From assembly GCA_020848635.1 (NCBI GenBank), contig JADLHS010000162.1, positions 1-45,995 of the forward strand: a stretch of 45,995 bases of DNA. Direction: 5' to 3'. This stretch comes from Limisphaerales bacterium. GTDB lineage: Bacteria; Verrucomicrobiota; Verrucomicrobiia; Limisphaerales; JADLHS01. The notes beneath the pieces are model-generated. The model worked only from the letters and a program-made list of their open reading frames with translations, made no database searches and had not been told where the DNA came from. Below are positions 23,817 to 31,776 of the stretch, piece by piece. Numbering within the stretch: position 1 is the stretch's first letter; each line of letters opens with the position of its first letter. A program made the position numbers and the translations under genes.

Positions 23817-24896
23817 TCAGACGCTTAACGCCCTCAACTTCTCCTCCAGTTCATTGCTCATCAGCGGAACAATCAACGGATCCAGATCGCCATCCACGAA
23901 GGTGGACAGGTTATAGAGGGTGACCTCGATGCGGTGATCGGTCACCCGGTTCTGCGGAAAATTGTACGTGCGGATTTTTTCACTCCGTTCCCCGGTGCCG
24001 ACCTGACTCTTGCGGTTGGCGGCATATTTGGCGTTTTCCTCGGCGATCTTCGCTTCCAACAACCGCGTGCGCAGAACGGTCATCGCCTGGGCGCGGTTCT
24101 TGATTTGCGAGCGGCCATCGGCGCAACGCACGATCATGCCGGTCGGCTTGTGAATGATCTGCACGGCCGAATCGGTGGTGTTGACGCCTTGACCGCCTTT
24201 GCCCGAGGCGCGGCAGACGTTGACCTCGATTTCGTCGGGCTTGATTTCAATGTCCACTTCCTCGGCTTCGGGCAACACGGCCACCGTCGCGGTGCTGGTG
24301 TGGATGCGGCCCTGGGCTTCGGTCGCGGGCACCCGCTGCACCCGATGCACCCCGCTCTCGTATTTCAGCCGTTTGTAAACATCCTGCCCGTTGATCTGAA
24401 AAATCACCTCGCGGAACCCGCCCAAGTCCGACGCGCTGGAGTCCAGTGACTCAATTTCCCAGCCGCGCGCCTCGGCGTAACGAGTGTACATCCGGTAAAG
24501 GTCGGCCGCAAACAGCGCCGACTCCGAGCCGCCGGCGCCCGCGCGAATCTCGACGATGGTATTCCGCGAGTCCGTGGGGTCGGCCGGCACCAGCCCGAAC
24601 TGAAGCTTCAGGGCGAACTGCTTTTCCTCCGTTTCGAGCCGCCCGATTTCCTCCTTCGCCAGCAACGCCATTTCAGATTCGACCGGTTCGCTCTTGAGCA
24701 GGGCGCGGTTTGCCTCGAGGTCGGCGATGGCCTTGAGATAGCCCGCGCCCGCTGCGACGAACTCCTTGAGGCGGGCGTATTCTTTGGCGAGTTCCTGGGC
24801 GCGCTGCGGATTGGCAAACGCGGCGGGATCGCTCAACGCCGCTTCTACTTCTGCGAACCGGGCGCGAAATCTTTCAATGTGCGGACGAAAATCCAT
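23817..24896 (-). CDS. prfA: Peptide chain release factor 1
   Basis: 359 residues, normal length. Terminates translation at UAA/UAG by hydrolysing peptidyl-tRNA on the ribosome. The GGQ loop is in GKGGQGVNTTDSAVQ near residue 236. The anticodon-like P-x-T-type recognition region lies in the preceding domain (RVPATEAQGRIHTS near residue 203). The N-terminal helical hairpin is visible (AQELAKEYARLKEFV). RF1 reads UAG, so the two in-frame TAG codons at 21988 and 22075 should be stops in this cell. Confidence 0.97.
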   Translation of the reverse strand: MDFRPHIERFRARFAEVEAALSDPAAFANPQRAQELAKEYARLKEFVAAGAGYLKAIADLEANRALLKSEPVESEMALLAKEEIGRLETEEKQFALKLQFGLVPADPTDSRNTIVEIRAGAGGSESALFAADLYRMYTRYAEARGWEIESLDSSASDLGGFREVIFQINGQDVYKRLKYESGVHRVQRVPATEAQGRIHTSTATVAVLPEAEEVDIEIKPDEIEVNVCRASGKGGQGVNTTDSAVQIIHKPTGMIVRCADGRSQIKNRAQAMTVLRTRLLEAKIAEENAKYAANRKSQVGTGERSEKIRTYNFPQNRVTDHRIEVTLYNLSTFVDGDLDPLIVPLMSNELEEKLRALSV

Positions 24897-24986
24897 TTTG
24901 CTTTACGGCTGACGGTTGACGATCGGCGAGTCGCCGCGCTGGGTCGCGTGCAAATCGTCATTCGCAAACCGACAATTCAAGGGCGG

Positions 24987-25038
24987 AAAAAACACAACCG
25001 CCCGCAACCCGTCACAAAACGCGGGCGCGGGCGGTTGT
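24987..25038 (-). terminator. Rho-independent terminator downstream of rpmE
   Basis: Read on the minus strand: a perfect 12-bp stem ACAACCGCCCGC / GCGGGCGGTTGT with a 21-base loop, then a G and six T. It lies 11 bp after the rpmE stop and isolates rpmE from prfA. Confidence 0.9.
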
Positions 25039-25049
25039 CCGGAAAGCAG

Positions 25050-25295
25050 CTATTTCTTCTTTTTCTTGGACGCCTCGAACGCGGTTTGGGCGGCGAGGGT
25101 CTTGGCGGCGCGCTGTTGGAACTTGTCCACGCGCCCGGCCGTATCCACAAATTTCTGGGTGCCCGTGTAGAACGGATGGCACGCGTTGCAAATGCCCACG
25201 ATAATCACGGGTTTGGTGGAGCGGGTCTTGATCACATTGCCGCAGGCGCAACGGATTTCCGCTTCCACATACTTCGGATGAGTGTCTGCTTTCAT
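25050..25295 (-). CDS. rpmE: Ribosomal protein bL31, zinc-binding form
   Basis: 81 residues from the ATG at 25295; an upstream in-frame ATG at 25307 exists. Component of the 50S subunit. The zinc-binding form is shown by CACG near residue 16 and [10 protein letters not shown] near residue 36. The C-terminus is lysine-rich (SKKKKK). It is followed by a strong terminator, so it is probably its own transcript. Confidence 0.96.
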   Translation of the reverse strand: MKADTHPKYVEAEIRCACGNVIKTRSTKPVIIVGICNACHPFYTGTQKFVDTAGRVDKFQQRAAKTLAAQTAFEASKKKKK

Positions 25296-25466
25296 AAAAG
25301 GGCGCAAAGCATACCGGCTGCGACCCGGTTGACAAGAGGGAATTTGAGGTTGATTGGGTCGTTGGTTTGACTAGTCCCCGGCCCGGCCCGGCGGACCCGT
25401 CTGGGGCTTTCCGTCGCCGTACCCGCGCCCTTGTCAGATCCCCGGCCTATCCCGCATCCTCGGGGC

Positions 25467-26930
25467 ATGCGAAAATCTGATTTCGAGGTCGCCGTCCTTG
25501 GCGGAGGCAGTGCTGGTTATGCCGCCGCCAGAACCGCCGCTAGCGCGGGCCTTAAGACCGTCGTCATTGAAGGCGGACAGGAAGTTGGCGGCCTTTGCAT
25601 CCTGCGGGGCTGTATGCCGAGCAAGGCGCTGCTCTACGCGGCGGAAGTGCGACACCTGGTGCAACAAGGCGCGATTTGGGGGCTAAAACCTGGCAGGATC
25701 GGATTCGATTTCAACCGCGTCATGGCGCGGAAGGCGCGGATGATTGAGGACTTTGCCAGTTACCGGCGCACACAGCTTGAGCGTGGGAAATTCAAGTTCA
25801 TCCGTGCGAATGCGCGGTTTGTGGATGGGCACACGCTGGAGCTAACGCCATTTTCGTTTCGTAGCCGTGGACGTGAGTCCGCGCTTTCCTTCTCCGCAAT
25901 GGGTCAGCGCCGACTAACGTCGGCGACAACGTTGACCGCAAAGCACTTCGTCATCGCCACCGGCTCAGTTACTTCTCCACCTCCGCTCCTCGTGCTCGAC
26001 CAAGTCGGCTACATCACGAGCGATCACGCGCTCTCGCTCCAGAAGCTTCCCAAGTCACTCATCGTGCTGGGCGGCGGGGCGATCGCCTGTGAACTCGCGC
26101 AATTCTTCGCGCGCTTCGATGTGAAGGTGATGCAAATCCAGCGCAGCCCGCATGTCTTGAAGGAATTCGATGACGATACGGGCACAGTCATCGAAACCGT
26201 GTTCCGCCGCGAAGGCATCAAGCTCTTCACCGGCACGCGCCTGCTCGATGCGCGTCGCAACGGAAAGAACAAGGTCATCATTTTTGAACAGAACGGAAAA
26301 CGACTGCGCGCCGAGGCGGATGAAATCCTGCTCGCGCTTGGGCGCTCCCCGAACACGGCGGCGCTGGGACTGGAAAACGCAGGCGTGGCAACCGACCAAG
26401 GCCGGATCATTTCCGACGCGCGGATGCAAACGAGTGCGCCGCACATTTTCGCGGCGGGCGATTGCACCGGGCCGCACGAAATCGTCCACATCGCCATTCA
26501 GCAGGCGGAAATCGTGACGCACAACCTCCTTTTCCCGCGCAAGCCACGGCGCATGGATTACCGGTTGTTGACAAATGTGGTATTCACCGACCCGCAGGTC
26601 GCCACGGTGGGTTTGACGGAGAAGGAAGCCACCGCGCGCCAGATTCCGTTCCTCGCTGCGACCTATCCGTTCAACGACCACGGCAAATCACTCATCATGG
26701 AAGCGCTCGACGGTTTCGTGAAACTGCTGGCAAATCCCAAGACCGGCGAAATCCTCGGCGGCTGTTGCGTCGGGCCGGTGGGCGGCGAATTGATCCACGA
26801 AATCAACGTAGCGATGGCGAAGCGCATGACCGTGCATGAGTTCGCGGCCACGCCGCATTATCATCCGACGCTGGCGGAAATCTGGACCTACCCGGCAGAG
26901 GAATTGGCGGAGCAGATTCCGGTGCGTTAA
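25467..26930 (+). CDS. Flavin-dependent pyridine nucleotide-disulfide oxidoreductase (Lpd/mercuric-reductase-like) with an in-frame repeat
   Basis: 487 residues from the ATG at 25467. FAD-binding GGGSAGYAAARTA at the start, redox-active pair C44/C49 in GGLCILRGCMPSKAL, NAD-binding GGGAIACELAQFFARF, FAAGDCTGPHE for FAD, and a C-terminal dimer domain ending HYHPTLAEIWTYPAEEL, with His/Glu as the catalytic base pair. The substrate disulfide is unknown; no lipoyl-bearing partner is adjacent. About residues 129-155 (RSRGRESALSFSAMG onward) are not family sequence. They are encoded by tandem hairpins at 25852-25930 inserted without breaking the frame. Confidence 0.88.
   Translation: MRKSDFEVAVLGGGSAGYAAARTAASAGLKTVVIEGGQEVGGLCILRGCMPSKALLYAAEVRHLVQQGAIWGLKPGRIGFDFNRVMARKARMIEDFASYRRTQLERGKFKFIRANARFVDGHTLELTPFSFRSRGRESALSFSAMGQRRLTSATTLTAKHFVIATGSVTSPPPLLVLDQVGYITSDHALSLQKLPKSLIVLGGGAIACELAQFFARFDVKVMQIQRSPHVLKEFDDDTGTVIETVFRREGIKLFTGTRLLDARRNGKNKVIIFEQNGKRLRAEADEILLALGRSPNTAALGLENAGVATDQGRIISDARMQTSAPHIFAAGDCTGPHEIVHIAIQQAEIVTHNLLFPRKPRRMDYRLLTNVVFTDPQVATVGLTEKEATARQIPFLAATYPFNDHGKSLIMEALDGFVKLLANPKTGEILGGCCVGPVGGELIHEINVAMAKRMTVHEFAATPHYHPTLAEIWTYPAEELAEQIPVR
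25852..25930. repeat. Paired-hairpin repeat inside the disulfide reductase gene
   Basis: Two hairpins: CGTGGAC-GTGA-GTCCGCG (one G-T pair) and a perfect CGCCGAC-TAAC-GTCGGCG. The stretch begins with TAGCCGTGG, the same string seen in the intergenic element at 26930-27075. Translated in frame as ~26 residues. Confidence 0.7.
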
Positions 26931-27075
26931 GCCTGCCTCGAAGAGGCAGAACGTGAATAGCCGTGGTTGTAAACCCACGGTGTGCCCCGTTGATGGTTCG
27001 GCCCTGACAGGGCCGAAGGTGATTGGGATTGTTGACCGCAGGTTTCACCTGCGGCTATTCATATGTGGCCTCTTC
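26930..27075. repeat. Compound palindromic repeat with inverted ends
   Basis: The outer arms GCCTCGAAGAGGC and GGCCTCTTCGAGGCC are themselves palindromic. Next come GTGAATAGCCG and CGGCTATTCAT, which are inverted copies. Inside are CCGTGG/CCACGG, GGCCCTGACAGGGCC and CCGCAGGTTTCACCTGCGG hairpins. No protein is encoded. This is a REP- or MITE-like element with no transposase visible. Confidence 0.8.
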
Positions 27076-27202
27076 GAGGCCACAGAGCTTCGGACAACAA
27101 AGCTTAACTGGACAGCCTTTCATGCTCGGAATAAAGTCGCAGCAATGACCGACATGGGCTGCAATGTCTGCGGCTTAGTCAGATGATGGCGCACTCGTCT
27201 TT

Positions 27203-27645
27203 ATGGAACTACCACGCCGATATTCCTATAATCCGAGGTGGAGGGTCATTGTCGCCTGCACTTTTTTTTCGGCGCTTGTTCTGCGTTTATGGCCTACAAG
27301 GCGGCCAACAATACGGTTGGATTGATTATCAACGGCATCATTACGCTTGGTCCAAGTGGAGCTACCGTATTTTATTGGGCCATTTCCGCGCTCGGAGCTG
27401 GGTTTGTGTTGCTAGCGGTTCTACTGATAGCACGTCGCATTGCCAGTCCTCAGATTGTTGAGCTTGGAACAGATGCGCTGTATTTACCGCATGGTCGACT
27501 TCAGCGACAGACATCGCGTATTGCGTATTCGGAAATTCAGGGACTGGCGGAAGTTCGGATTTCGGGTCAGATTTTTCTCTACGTCACCGCTGGCGGGCTC
27601 AGATACACCATCACTGCTTCGCTCTTTCCAGACACCGATAGCTAA
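27203..27645 (+). pseudogene. Broken small membrane protein gene
   Basis: A start ATG at 27203 gives MELPRRYSYNPRWRVIVACT and then leaves frame at a run of eight T (27262-27269). From there the neighbouring frame continues sensibly: FFGACSAFMAYKAANNTVGL, two membrane helices, and a PH-like strand region (LGTDALYLPHGRL). One more T would join the halves. A TAA at 27643-27645 may also be premature, because VAVRDFLISHAP follows in frame. Function unknown. Confidence 0.5.
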
Positions 27646-27804
27646 GTTGCGGTTCGAGATTTTCTGATTTCACATGCACCACATTCACACAGACAGCGGC
27701 CGTGCGCCTAAAACAGAGATAGCCTGCAAGAATTCCACAGACTCTTTCCACATTTTGAGCCTCGTTCTTGTCAGTTCGCTTCCCGTCTCCCATCCTCCCG
27801 GCGC

Positions 27805-29085
27805 TTGAGGAAAAAGCGCGTCGCCATTTTATCCGCCTTGTTCCTCGTCGCGGTTGCGGCGGGGGCGGGGGTTTTCTTTTTCTGGCTCGCGCCGCGCACC
27901 AGCGGGCCGTTACGACAAGACGTTTATGTCTGGCAACGCGCGTGGACCCAGCCGGTGCGCGACGCGGTGTCGCAGCACGCCACGAACTTCGCCGAGATCG
28001 CCGTGCTCAAGGCAGAGATTTCCTGGAAGGACAAGCAGCCCCAACTCACGCGCGTGGCAGTGGATTACGAGACGCTGGCCAAGGCGCGGCGGCCCGTCGG
28101 CATCGCGTTGCGCATCGGGCCTTACGCGGGACCGTTCACTAACAATGCCATTGCCAACTTCATCACGGACACAGCAGGCCGCATCGTGAACGAAGCGCGC
28201 ACCAACGGCGTGGTGCTCGCGGAGTTGCAGATCGATTTCGATTGCGCGGAATCAAAGCTCGATGGCTATCGCGTCTGGGTAGAGGCAATTCAGCGTCGCG
28301 TGGCGCCGGTGCCGGTCACAATCACGGTGTTGCCGAGCTGGCTGGATTCGCGCGCGTTCAAACGCCTCGCCGCCGTGGCGACGAATTACGTTCTTCAAGT
28401 CCACTCGGTCGAGCGGCCCAAGAGCTTTGATGCGCCATTCACGCTGTGCGATCCACGGGCGGCCAAGCGGGCGGTGGAGCGGGCTGGGTGGGTTGGCGTC
28501 CCGTTTCGCGTCGCGCTGCCAACCTACGGCTACACGCTGGCATTCGATGCGGGCGGCAAGTTCATCGGCCTTTCCGCCGAAGGCCCACACCCGAACTGGC
28601 CTCCCAATGCACAGCTTCGCGAGGTTTATTCCGATCCCATCGAGCTGGCCGGCTTGGTCCGGCAATGGACGACGAGTCGGCCCGCCGCGATGCAGGGCGT
28701 GATCTGGTACCGGCTGCCGACGATTGTGGATAACTTTAACTGGCGCTGGCCGACGCTCGGTGCAATTCTCGGCTCGCGTGTTCCCCGGGAAGCTTTGCGG
28801 GTGAGTGCGCGCCGGGTCGAGTCGGGGCTGGTGGAAATCAGCCTCGCAAACGAAGGCGAACTCGACATTTCCTCACGGCTCGCTGTGGAAGTCCGTTGGA
28901 GCAAGGCCCGTCTCGTGGCGGGCGATGCTTTGCGGGACTTTGAACTAGCGGACAGAAGTCTGTCCGCGGCGAGATTCCAAACCAGGTCGCAACCCAGCCG
29001 CATCCGTGCGGGTGACAAACTCGTGCTGGGCTGGCTGCGATTCGATCAAGACTGTGAGGTGCGGTGTGAACTCAAAAAACTGTGA
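27805..29085 (+). CDS. DUF3142 domain protein
   Basis: 426 residues from a TTG at 27805; no in-frame ATG is nearby. An N-terminal membrane helix (VAILSALFLVAVAAGAGVFFFWL) suggests a membrane-anchored or exported protein. The DUF3142 core, a TIM-barrel-like fold by family, shows QDVYVWQRAW near residue 38, LQIDFDC near residue 142, VPVTITVLPSWLDS, and GVPFRVALPTYGYTLAFD. The C-terminal ~90 residues look like a beta-sandwich. Function unknown; the glycosidase-like barrel hints at polysaccharide. It is followed about 100 bp later by the TPR/LysM gene, a pairing I have seen described only as conserved context. Confidence 0.82.
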   Translation: MRKKRVAILSALFLVAVAAGAGVFFFWLAPRTSGPLRQDVYVWQRAWTQPVRDAVSQHATNFAEIAVLKAEISWKDKQPQLTRVAVDYETLAKARRPVGIALRIGPYAGPFTNNAIANFITDTAGRIVNEARTNGVVLAELQIDFDCAESKLDGYRVWVEAIQRRVAPVPVTITVLPSWLDSRAFKRLAAVATNYVLQVHSVERPKSFDAPFTLCDPRAAKRAVERAGWVGVPFRVALPTYGYTLAFDAGGKFIGLSAEGPHPNWPPNAQLREVYSDPIELAGLVRQWTTSRPAAMQGVIWYRLPTIVDNFNWRWPTLGAILGSRVPREALRVSARRVESGLVEISLANEGELDISSRLAVEVRWSKARLVAGDALRDFELADRSLSAARFQTRSQPSRIRAGDKLVLGWLRFDQDCEVRCELKKL

Positions 29086-29191
29086 GCAATCGGTATTAAA
29101 CAAAGGCGGCGGCAATTCTCCTGCGGGACATTCAACAACCAAAGCGCGGACGCGGACGTGCGGACGGCTCTTCGATGCTGGGCGTGGGCGG

Positions 29192-31735
29192 TTGAAGGTT
29201 GGATCCCATTCAATCTTTCTCGCGCTGGCATTCCTTTCGGTGTGCAATGGTGTCCAGGCCTGCGGGCCATTCTTTCCCAACAACTTGCTTGGCGGGGGGG
29301 ATGAAGTCTTATTGGCTGCGCCCGTGGCGGACTTTCGTCGGGAGCTTGCGCGGTTAGACCTGCCGCCCAGCCGGTTTGAATACGTCGCGGCGGCGAACGG
29401 TTATGCGCAAGCGACGTTTGACGCGGAGTTGGCGGATCTGGCCGCGGCTTTGAAGCGGGCGAATGTCCCCAACACGGACGCCGCCCAGACCATCGAAGGT
29501 CATCGGGCGAACCGCGCTAAACTGCGTGAGTTCGTCGCGGCCTATGCGGTATGGGATTCAGAATCGGCCATGGATCCAGACCAAAGCGCTTCCACTACGC
29601 GGGGGGCCGCGCCGGTGGTTCCGGTGTTGGCAGAAGACCCCGATTTGCCCGCGGAGTTTGCGGATTATTTTGCTGGGGCCGTTGCGCGGGAAGATCCGAA
29701 GGCAAATCCGGAGGCCGCGGCGGCGGCGTGGGAACGCTTGCTGGACCGTCCGGCGGCAGAGCGCAAATACAAGTCCACCTGGGCGGCATTCATGCTCGGG
29801 CAATTCTGGGAGGAGCAAGACGACGACGAAGCGGTGAGATACTTCCAACTAGCCCGCGATCTGGCGAGGCGGGGTTTCAAGGATTCGATCGGTCTCGCGG
29901 CGGCGGCGCTCGGTTTGGAGGCGCGGGTCGAGTTGCGGAGAAATCATTTTCAGCGGGCGATACAACTCTATCTGGAGCAATATGCGAGCGGTGACAACTC
30001 GGCGGTGCAGTCGTTGCGGATCGCAGCCCAACAGGCGATCCATTCTGCGCTGCCGGAGGAACAGCAGGCGTTGGTGACCAACCAACTGACGCGCAGCGTC
30101 ATCCTCGCCCATCTGATCTCCGCCCATACTACTGCGGATTATCCGACGGGGGATCGTCCAAGGGTGAATCCCGAAAGCGCCTGGCTGGCGGCAGTGGAGG
30201 CGGCGGAGGTGAAGGACGTAGATTCAGCCGAACGACTCGCACTGGCGGCGTATCAGGAAGGCGATTTTGAAATGACGCAGCGGTGGATCCTGCGCGCCAA
30301 GAATACGCCGGTGGCGCAGTGGTTGCAGGCAAAGTTGCTTTTGCGGGCGGGCAAAACAGCTCCGGCGGCCGTGCTTTTGGCGCAGGTGACTGAATGGTTG
30401 CCGGTGGTTGCGCCCGGCACGCTCACCAATTCGCCCGAGTTCGCCGACAGCCTGAACGTTGCCCGCGCCGGCGATTGGGAGGAAAATCCCGCCCGGCGCC
30501 AAGTGCTGGGAGATTTGGGAACGTTGAGGCTGAGTCGCGGCGAATTCGAGCAGGCACTGGATGCGTTGTTGCGCTCCGGGTTCTGGGAAGATGCGGCCTA
30601 TGTGGCCGAACGCGTTCTGACCACGGACGAACTGAAGCGCTATGTTGATCGCGAGTGGCCGGCCGGCCAGCCGGAAGCAAAGGCGAAGGCGCCGGAGGCC
30701 GCGAGCCCGGAAGCAGCCGGCGAAGACCGCGATGTTTTTTACGATCTGCCAGTGCAGCCGGAGGTGACGCCTGGGCCGATTCGCCATCTCCTGGCGCGGC
30801 GATTGGTTCGTGAGCTGCGCGGCAACGAAGCGCGCGCGTATTTTCCCTTGCCAATGCAAGCGCGGTTGAATGAGTTGATCGTCGCACTCGACGTGGGCTG
30901 GAACGAAAGCTCGCCCACGGCGGAACGAGCCCGCTCGCTATTTGCCGCGGCGAACATCACGCGGGCGGACGGGATGGAATTATTGGGGACGGAATTGACG
31001 CCGGATTGGTTTATCCACGGGGGTGATTTTGAAGACGGGCTCACCTGGCAAAACCGGGCGACCAATGCTTCGGCTTCGATTGTAAACTTGGCAACCGAAG
31101 GGGAGTTGCAGCGCGCCGCCCAGCCCAAGGCCGATCCCGAAGCGCGATTTCACTATCGGTATCAAGCGGCGTTTCTTGGGTGGGAGGCGGCGAAACTGCT
31201 GCCGGACAACTCCGACGAGACGGCCCGCGTGCTCTGCACAGCCGGAGCCTGGTTGAAGAGCCGCGACCCGGCGACAGCGGACCTGTTCTACAAGGCGCTC
31301 GTGCGGCGCTGCCGCCTGACGGCCATTGGCGCGCAGGCGGATCGAATACGTTGGTTTCCGGTGTTGGACGCCGACGGGAATCCGAAACCTTACCGGTCGC
31401 GGCTGGAAGCGATGTCGCCGCCCCTTGCACCGGAGGAATCAACGGAGCCGCTGAACTCAGTTCCTGCGGCGGCCCCAGGGGAGGCGATTGAAGCGGCAAC
31501 GACGGCATACCCATTGCCCGGAAAGGAATATATCATCCACTTCGGCGATTCGATCTCCGCCATCGCCGCCGCCGTCAGCCGGCTCGGTCGGACTTTGACA
31601 CCGAAGGAGATTTTAGAAGCCAACCCCGATTTGGATCCAGCCCGGTTGCAGGTCGGACAAACGATTCATATTCCGGCCTTCGAGACGCAAAGCGAAGGGG
31701 AGGGGGAAAATGCGGTTCCTGACTCCAAGCATTGA
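29192..31735 (+). CDS. Exported TPR-rich protein with C-terminal LysM domain
   Basis: 847 residues if the TTG at 29192 is the start. The frame is open from 29006, but that overlaps the previous gene and lacks a signal. Signal peptide VGSHSIFLALAFLSVCNGVQA with the mature CGPFFPNN start. The long helical middle has TPR/Sel1-like units (AAFMLGQFWEEQDDDEAVRY, LARRGFKDSIGLAAAALGLEA, AAYQEGDFEMTQRWILRA). The C-terminus is a LysM motif: KEYIIHFGDSISAIAAAVSR through ILEANPDLDPARLQVGQTIHIP, which binds peptidoglycan-like GlcNAc polymers. Probably a periplasmic wall-associated scaffold working with the DUF3142 protein. Start codon uncertain. Confidence 0.78.
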   Translation: MKVGSHSIFLALAFLSVCNGVQACGPFFPNNLLGGGDEVLLAAPVADFRRELARLDLPPSRFEYVAAANGYAQATFDAELADLAAALKRANVPNTDAAQTIEGHRANRAKLREFVAAYAVWDSESAMDPDQSASTTRGAAPVVPVLAEDPDLPAEFADYFAGAVAREDPKANPEAAAAAWERLLDRPAAERKYKSTWAAFMLGQFWEEQDDDEAVRYFQLARDLARRGFKDSIGLAAAALGLEARVELRRNHFQRAIQLYLEQYASGDNSAVQSLRIAAQQAIHSALPEEQQALVTNQLTRSVILAHLISAHTTADYPTGDRPRVNPESAWLAAVEAAEVKDVDSAERLALAAYQEGDFEMTQRWILRAKNTPVAQWLQAKLLLRAGKTAPAAVLLAQVTEWLPVVAPGTLTNSPEFADSLNVARAGDWEENPARRQVLGDLGTLRLSRGEFEQALDALLRSGFWEDAAYVAERVLTTDELKRYVDREWPAGQPEAKAKAPEAASPEAAGEDRDVFYDLPVQPEVTPGPIRHLLARRLVRELRGNEARAYFPLPMQARLNELIVALDVGWNESSPTAERARSLFAAANITRADGMELLGTELTPDWFIHGGDFEDGLTWQNRATNASASIVNLATEGELQRAAQPKADPEARFHYRYQAAFLGWEAAKLLPDNSDETARVLCTAGAWLKSRDPATADLFYKALVRRCRLTAIGAQADRIRWFPVLDADGNPKPYRSRLEAMSPPLAPEESTEPLNSVPAAAPGEAIEAATTAYPLPGKEYIIHFGDSISAIAAAVSRLGRTLTPKEILEANPDLDPARLQVGQTIHIPAFETQSEGEGENAVPDSKH

Positions 31736-31776
31736 ATTTTGGCCGCTCGGCGTGGATGGCCACCAAACGATGACTT

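Noticed and set aside
26930-27075. CRISPR array
   Set aside because: The repeats are nested palindromes of different sequence with no regular spacers, and no cas gene is near.
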